A DNA stretch of 64,000 bases, taken from assembly GCF_030263935.1 (NCBI RefSeq), contig NZ_CP127162.1, positions 3,605,501 to 3,669,500 on the forward strand, read 5' to 3'. The DNA comes from Paenibacillus polygoni (GTDB lineage: Bacteria; Bacillota; Bacilli; Paenibacillales; Paenibacillaceae). This document shows, piece by piece, positions 60,429-64,000 of this stretch. A model generated the notes under the pieces. That model was not told the DNA's origin and ran no database searches. It saw only the letters and a program-made list of their open reading frames with translations. The position numbers and the translations under genes were made by a program. Numbering within the stretch: position 1 is the stretch's first letter; every line of letters begins with the position of its first letter.

Positions 60429-60881
60429 TTATGGTGTCGTTTTAACTCCAAGAATTTCAGATGCGCTATAACCATCCGTCTTCCCTTTACCAGGTGGATC
60501 TAATTTCACTCCAGTTAAATTACCATGTTCATCAAAGGAAACAATAGTGGTTTCTTCGTTCAACTTCACCTTGCTACTAGGCAGAGCAATATTTTTTTCA
60601 ATAAAGTTATTACTTTGTAGTACACCAAGCTTCACCGTATTTACAGTGGTAAAATCTCCGTTTTCCTCTCCAATAACATACAATCTTGCCGCATCATAAA
60701 TTTGACGCGCAGTAGCGAGATCACCATCTTCCTTCGAATTATCAATTACATTACCGATCAACGGAATAGCAATAACCGCGATAATAGCCAAAATAACAAT
60801 AACGGCGAGCAACTCGATCAATGTAAAACCTTTCTCATCTGCGAGTCTTGCTTTTCTTGCTTTCAGTGCTTGTGTTAACAT
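60429..60881 (-). CDS. pilA: Type IV pilin (major prepilin, PilA-like)
   Basis: 150 residues. An 18-residue basic leader ends DEKG and the mature chain starts FTLIELLAVIVILAIIAVIAIPL with Glu5 conserved, the class III signal cut by PilD. The C-terminal domain has no cysteines, so no disulfide staple. It is flanked by pilC and a hairpin plus pilD. Behind GGAAGGGG. It is the only pilin in the window; further minor pilins may lie beyond. Confidence 0.9.
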   Translation of the reverse strand: MLTQALKARKARLADEKGFTLIELLAVIVILAIIAVIAIPLIGNVIDNSKEDGDLATARQIYDAARLYVIGEENGDFTTVNTVKLGVLQSNNFIEKNIALPSSKVKLNEETTIVSFDEHGNLTGVKLDPPGKGKTDGYSASEILGVKTTP

Positions 60882-60920
60882 GGTAAATCCCCTTCCATAC
60901 TCTTATTTGTTATTTAAAAT

Positions 60921-62126
60921 CTACATATTTCCGTAGATACTGAACATCGGCAGCATAATTGACGCTACGATAATACCAACCACACCCGCTAAAAAAGCGA
61001 TAAGCAGGGGTTCTAGCAAAGACTTCATCCGATCGACTGTATTCTCTACATCCATCTCGTAAAAGTCAGCAACCTTCTCCAGCATCTGATCGAGGGACCC
61101 TGTCTCTTCTCCAATCGCAATCATCTGTGTAACGAGCGGAGGAAATACCCAAGCTCTTTTTAACGGTTCGGATAAAGGCTTCCCCTGACGAAGTGAATCC
61201 CCTGCGCTGTGAATGTATTTTCCGATGACTTTATTCCCTGAGATATCTTCAACAATAGCCAAAGCCTGCAATACAGGCACGGAACTTGCATACAAGGAAG
61301 CAAACGTCCTTGTAAACTGAGCAATGGAACCTTTTTGATTCAACTTGCCAAATACAGGTACCTTCAGTTTGAGGTAATCCAGCAGATAAGCCCCTCGCTC
61401 GGTACGTTTACACACCTGATAAAGTATGATCATCAGCAGAACGCCCAGTAGCCAGAAGTACCACTGACGCTGGATGCTGTTACTGAGCATAAGAACCATC
61501 TGTGTAATCACCGGAAGCTCCGCATCCATGGACTCAAACATCGTGACGAACTGAGGAACAATCGCCCACAGTAAATATACAACAGCTGCAATTGCCATAA
61601 TCCCCACTGTAAGTGGATAGGTGAGCGCTGATTTGATCTTTTCGGTTGTACTGTGCTGTTTCTCGTAATAGATTGCAAGCCGATCAAGCGTTCCTTCTAA
61701 ATCACCTGCTTCTTCACCCGCCCGGATCATACTGACAAATAAAGGCGGGAATATGCGCTTATGATCCTGCACGGCTTGTGAAAACGATATCCCTCTCAGC
61801 AGACTCGAATTTACATCAAACAATGCTTTTTTCAGCGGTTTGCTCTCCGTCTGTTCCGTAAGAATCTGATTGGCATCAACAATGGATACACCTGCCCGAA
61901 TCAGCGTGGCAAATTGTCTGCAATAAATAATAAAATGAATCGGTTTTACCGGATTTCCAATATAAATATCCATCTGTAAAATGGTTTGCTTCGTTTCCTC
62001 TAACGAGAACACCGTCACATCTCGTTTACGAAGTTCTTCCATGGCCGTCTTTTTGTCTGCAGCACCCAGTTTGCCGCGGATCTGTTTCCCACGATTAGTC
62101 TTAATTACATATTCAAATTGTTTCAT
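60921..62126 (-). CDS. pilC: Type IV pilus inner-membrane platform PilC (GspF family)
   Basis: 401 residues with two repeated GspF domains, each before membrane helices (FCRQFATLIRAGVSIVDANQIL... and FTRTFASLYASSVPVLQALAIV...), with paired GEEAGDLEGTLDRLA and GEETGSLDQMLEKVA motifs. An N-terminal cytoplasmic domain (FEYVIKTNRGKQIRGKLGA) is present. It overlaps pilT by 4 bp (ATGA). Confidence 0.92.
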   Translation of the reverse strand: MKQFEYVIKTNRGKQIRGKLGAADKKTAMEELRKRDVTVFSLEETKQTILQMDIYIGNPVKPIHFIIYCRQFATLIRAGVSIVDANQILTEQTESKPLKKALFDVNSSLLRGISFSQAVQDHKRIFPPLFVSMIRAGEEAGDLEGTLDRLAIYYEKQHSTTEKIKSALTYPLTVGIMAIAAVVYLLWAIVPQFVTMFESMDAELPVITQMVLMLSNSIQRQWYFWLLGVLLMIILYQVCKRTERGAYLLDYLKLKVPVFGKLNQKGSIAQFTRTFASLYASSVPVLQALAIVEDISGNKVIGKYIHSAGDSLRQGKPLSEPLKRAWVFPPLVTQMIAIGEETGSLDQMLEKVADFYEMDVENTVDRMKSLLEPLLIAFLAGVVGIIVASIMLPMFSIYGNM

Positions 62127-63169
62127 CCAGAACTCACCTCAGCCAAATATGACTTCGCACTTGAAGCAAGCACTTGTCCCTCTTTTACAAGATCACGTAC
62201 AGCCATTTCCATCGTCTGCATGCCAAATGCTTTAGAAGTCTGCATCACACTCTTAATCTGATGCGTTTTGTCACTGCGAATGAGATTGGCTACAGCAGGC
62301 GTATTAATCATCACCTCAGCAGCACATACTCGGCCTTTCCCATCCGCTTTTGGAAACAGACGCTGTGATATGACAGCAACAAGAACAGAGGATAACTGGG
62401 CGCGAATCTGGGCTTGCTGGTGTCCTGGAAATGCGTCCATAATCCGATCAATCGTCTGCGGTGCATCTGTAGTATGAAGTGTTGAAAGAACCAAATGTCC
62501 TGTTTCTGCCGCCGTAACCGCTGCGGTGATCGTCTCTAAATCTCTCATTTCTCCTACTAAAATCACATCAGGATCTTGACGAAGCGCTGCCCTTAGACCA
62601 CTCGCAAAGCTCATCGTATCTGTTCCTACTTCCCTCTGTTCCACAAGACTTGATCCTTTGGTATGTATGTACTCGACCGGATCCTCCAGCGTAATAATAT
62701 GCTTGCGTTCGCTTCGATTAATATGATCAAGAATGGAAGCCAGCGTAGAAGATTTACCACTTCCAGCTCTCCCTGTTACTAGAATGAGACCTTGTGATTT
62801 CTCAGCCAACGTGCGCACCACTGAGGGCAAACCAAGCTCATCCAGCCCTTTTACTTGCGAGGAAATGAGACGAGCGGCAATACTAACTTCACCACGCTGT
62901 TTATAAACATTGATGCGAAACCTAAGTCCATCTTCGAGAGAATAAGCGAAATCTAGTTCTCCCCGTTCTTGAAATTCTTCATATCCTTTCGTTCCAAGAA
63001 GGAATTCTGCCATTTCCCATGCCTCTTCTGAAGAAATAAACTCACCTTCCACGGGTTTCAGCAATCCATCAATACGCAGGACAGGCGGGGAATCAAGCGA
63101 TATATGAAGATCAGAGGCACCCGATTCATAAGCAAGTCTGAGCAGATGGATGATACTATGATTGTGCAT
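62123..63169 (-). CDS. pilT: Pilus retraction ATPase PilT
   Basis: 348 residues. SDLHISLDSPPVLRIDG at the N-terminus, Walker A GRAGSGKSS, Asp box IITLEDPVEYIH, Walker B RQDPDVILVGEMRDLETI, His box [24 protein letters not shown]. The Walker A begins GRAG instead of the usual GPTG. Presence of PilT implies retractile pili and twitching motility or DNA uptake. It lies 14 bp behind pilB. Confidence 0.92.
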   Translation of the reverse strand: MHNHSIIHLLRLAYESGASDLHISLDSPPVLRIDGLLKPVEGEFISSEEAWEMAEFLLGTKGYEEFQERGELDFAYSLEDGLRFRINVYKQRGEVSIAARLISSQVKGLDELGLPSVVRTLAEKSQGLILVTGRAGSGKSSTLASILDHINRSERKHIITLEDPVEYIHTKGSSLVEQREVGTDTMSFASGLRAALRQDPDVILVGEMRDLETITAAVTAAETGHLVLSTLHTTDAPQTIDRIMDAFPGHQQAQIRAQLSSVLVAVISQRLFPKADGKGRVCAAEVMINTPAVANLIRSDKTHQIKSVMQTSKAFGMQTMEMAVRDLVKEGQVLASSAKSYLAEVSSG

Positions 63170-63183
63170 TTCCCTCGTTCCTC

Positions 63184-64000
63184 CTAGCTATGTGAAACAG
63201 ACTCTCGCATAATCTCCTGAATGGTCGTAATTCCGCTTTCTACTTTCATAAGGCCGTCCGTCATCAAGGGAACAAGTCCTTTCTGCTGAGCCATATAGCG
63301 CACTTCTTCTACCGATGCGGAGGAAGCAATCAGAGAAGCAATCGCATCATCAATCTTCAGAACTTCATGAATCGCGACACGTCCACGATAACCGGTATTG
63401 TTACAGTATCCACAACCTTTACCGGCATATAACTCATCTGTCTTTATCCCGTGATTTTGCAAAATAATCGATTCTTGCATAGAAGGAACATACGCTTTTT
63501 TACATTCCGTACAGATCTTTCGAACAAGGCGCTGAGCGACAACCCCTAGTAAGGAAGAAGCAATAAGATAAGGTTCAGTTCCCATATCTCGAAGCCGCAT
63601 GATGGTACTTATTGCATCGTTTGTATGTAGCGTTGATAACACAAGATGCCCGGTTAACGACGCCCTAACTGCAATCTCTGCTGTCTCTGTATCCCGAATT
63701 TCACCGACCATAACAACATTCGGATCTTGTCTCAGAATAGAACGAAGGCCCGCGGCAAAAGTAAGTCCAACCCCTGAATTCACATTTACCTGGTTAATCC
63801 CTTCAAGCTGATATTCCACGGGGTCCTCAATAGTAATGATGTTGACGTCTTCTTTGTTCAGATGATTCAAAGCAGAATAAAGAGTCGTTGTTTTCCCGCT
63901 GCCTGTCGGTCCTGTAATAAGAAGAATGCCGTATGGACGTTCAATCATCTGTCTGAATAACTCGCTATTCATCTCACTAAACCCGAGTTGATCAAGGGAT
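63184..64000 (-). CDS. pilB: Pilus extension ATPase PilB (GspE family), 5' part outside the window
   Basis: The C-terminal ~271 residues are visible; the start lies beyond base 64000. Walker [19 protein letters not shown], Asp box [18 protein letters not shown], Walker [18 protein letters not shown], His box [17 protein letters not shown], and a zinc tetracysteine CTEC...[12 protein letters not shown]. Distinguished from PilT by the zinc motif. It is the first visible gene of the pilus operon. Confidence 0.93.
   Translation of the reverse strand, partial: SLDQLGFSEMNSELFRQMIERPYGILLITGPTGSGKTTTLYSALNHLNKEDVNIITIEDPVEYQLEGINQVNVNSGVGLTFAAGLRSILRQDPNVVMVGEIRDTETAEIAVRASLTGHLVLSTLHTNDAISTIMRLRDMGTEPYLIASSLLGVVAQRLVRKICTECKKAYVPSMQESIILQNHGIKTDELYAGKGCGYCNNTGYRGRVAIHEVLKIDDAIASLIASSASVEEVRYMAQQKGLVPLMTDGLMKVESGITTIQEIMRESVSHS

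Noticed and set aside
1..64000. Phage defence, toxin-antitoxin, prophage or biosynthetic cluster
   Set aside because: No integrase, restriction, abortive infection, toxin, phage structural or NRPS/PKS genes were seen; the only mobile DNA is the IS at 3.9-5.2 kb.
1..64000. T-box or metabolite riboswitch
   Set aside because: No T-box core motif or recognised aptamer sequence was found in any intergenic region; only the rpsD leader remains as a candidate RNA element.

Overview
The window is chromosomal DNA of a low-to-moderate-GC, spore-forming Firmicute. Gene content and order point to the Paenibacillaceae, most likely Paenibacillus. The evidence is ylbF-ylbG, yugN, ylaN, ccpA with ytxJ/brxC, acsA/acuA and speA homologues that read like their Bacillus subtilis counterparts, a YjcZ-type spore peptide, strong AAGGAGG ribosome binding sites and no prophage or plasmid genes. 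Species assignment is inference.

Layout. 1-5.3 kb: the 3'-truncated part of a SERCA-type calcium P-type ATPase, the ribosome-rescue factor rqcH, and a complete IS3-family (IS150-type) element sitting inside a terminator hairpin. 5.3-12.6 kb: a PHP phosphoesterase, a LysR regulator, ylbG/ylbF and a two-gene XPB-helicase operon. 12.7-20 kb: a CBS protein, an M20 amidohydrolase, yugN-ftsW, an Asp23 protein, a Ca2+/H+ antiporter, ylaN, an HPr-like protein without the phospho-histidine, and an M29 aminopeptidase. 20-27.5 kb: a lipoprotein, a GGDEF protein, rpsD and a class A PBP with fibronectin-III tails. 27.6-46 kb: mostly central metabolism and its control (acsA/acuA with a cre site, mtnN, ccpA, brxC, a GlcNAc-type PTS permease with its own enzyme I, aroA, aroK, gnd, speA). 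46-57.3 kb: many small conserved proteins, two tRNAs, ung, a c-di-GMP/glycosyltransferase gene cluster and a probable SOS operon. 57.3-64 kb: a type IV pilus operon (pilB-pilT-pilC-pilA-pilD-pilMN-pilO) running off the right edge.

Genes that belong together: CcpA (32.1 kb) is encoded close to the cre site in front of acsA, whose product is the expected target of AcuA. The nagE-like EIICBA and EI overlap by 4 bp. The XPB-like helicase and its partner overlap by 4 bp. A membrane protein with a degenerate GGDEF domain but an intact RxxD motif precedes a 49-residue membrane peptide and a processive GT2 glycosyltransferase, which looks like a compact YdaK/YdaM-type c-di-GMP-controlled polysaccharide system.

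The least expected signals are: (i) two LexA-type boxes, one filling the spacer of a near-consensus promoter, in front of two unknown small genes (56.7-57.3 kb); (ii) the degenerate-GGDEF/microprotein/GT2 cluster; (iii) the IS element that splits a bidirectional terminator; (iv) the HPr-like protein lacking its catalytic histidine; and (v) a divergent EPSP synthase loop.
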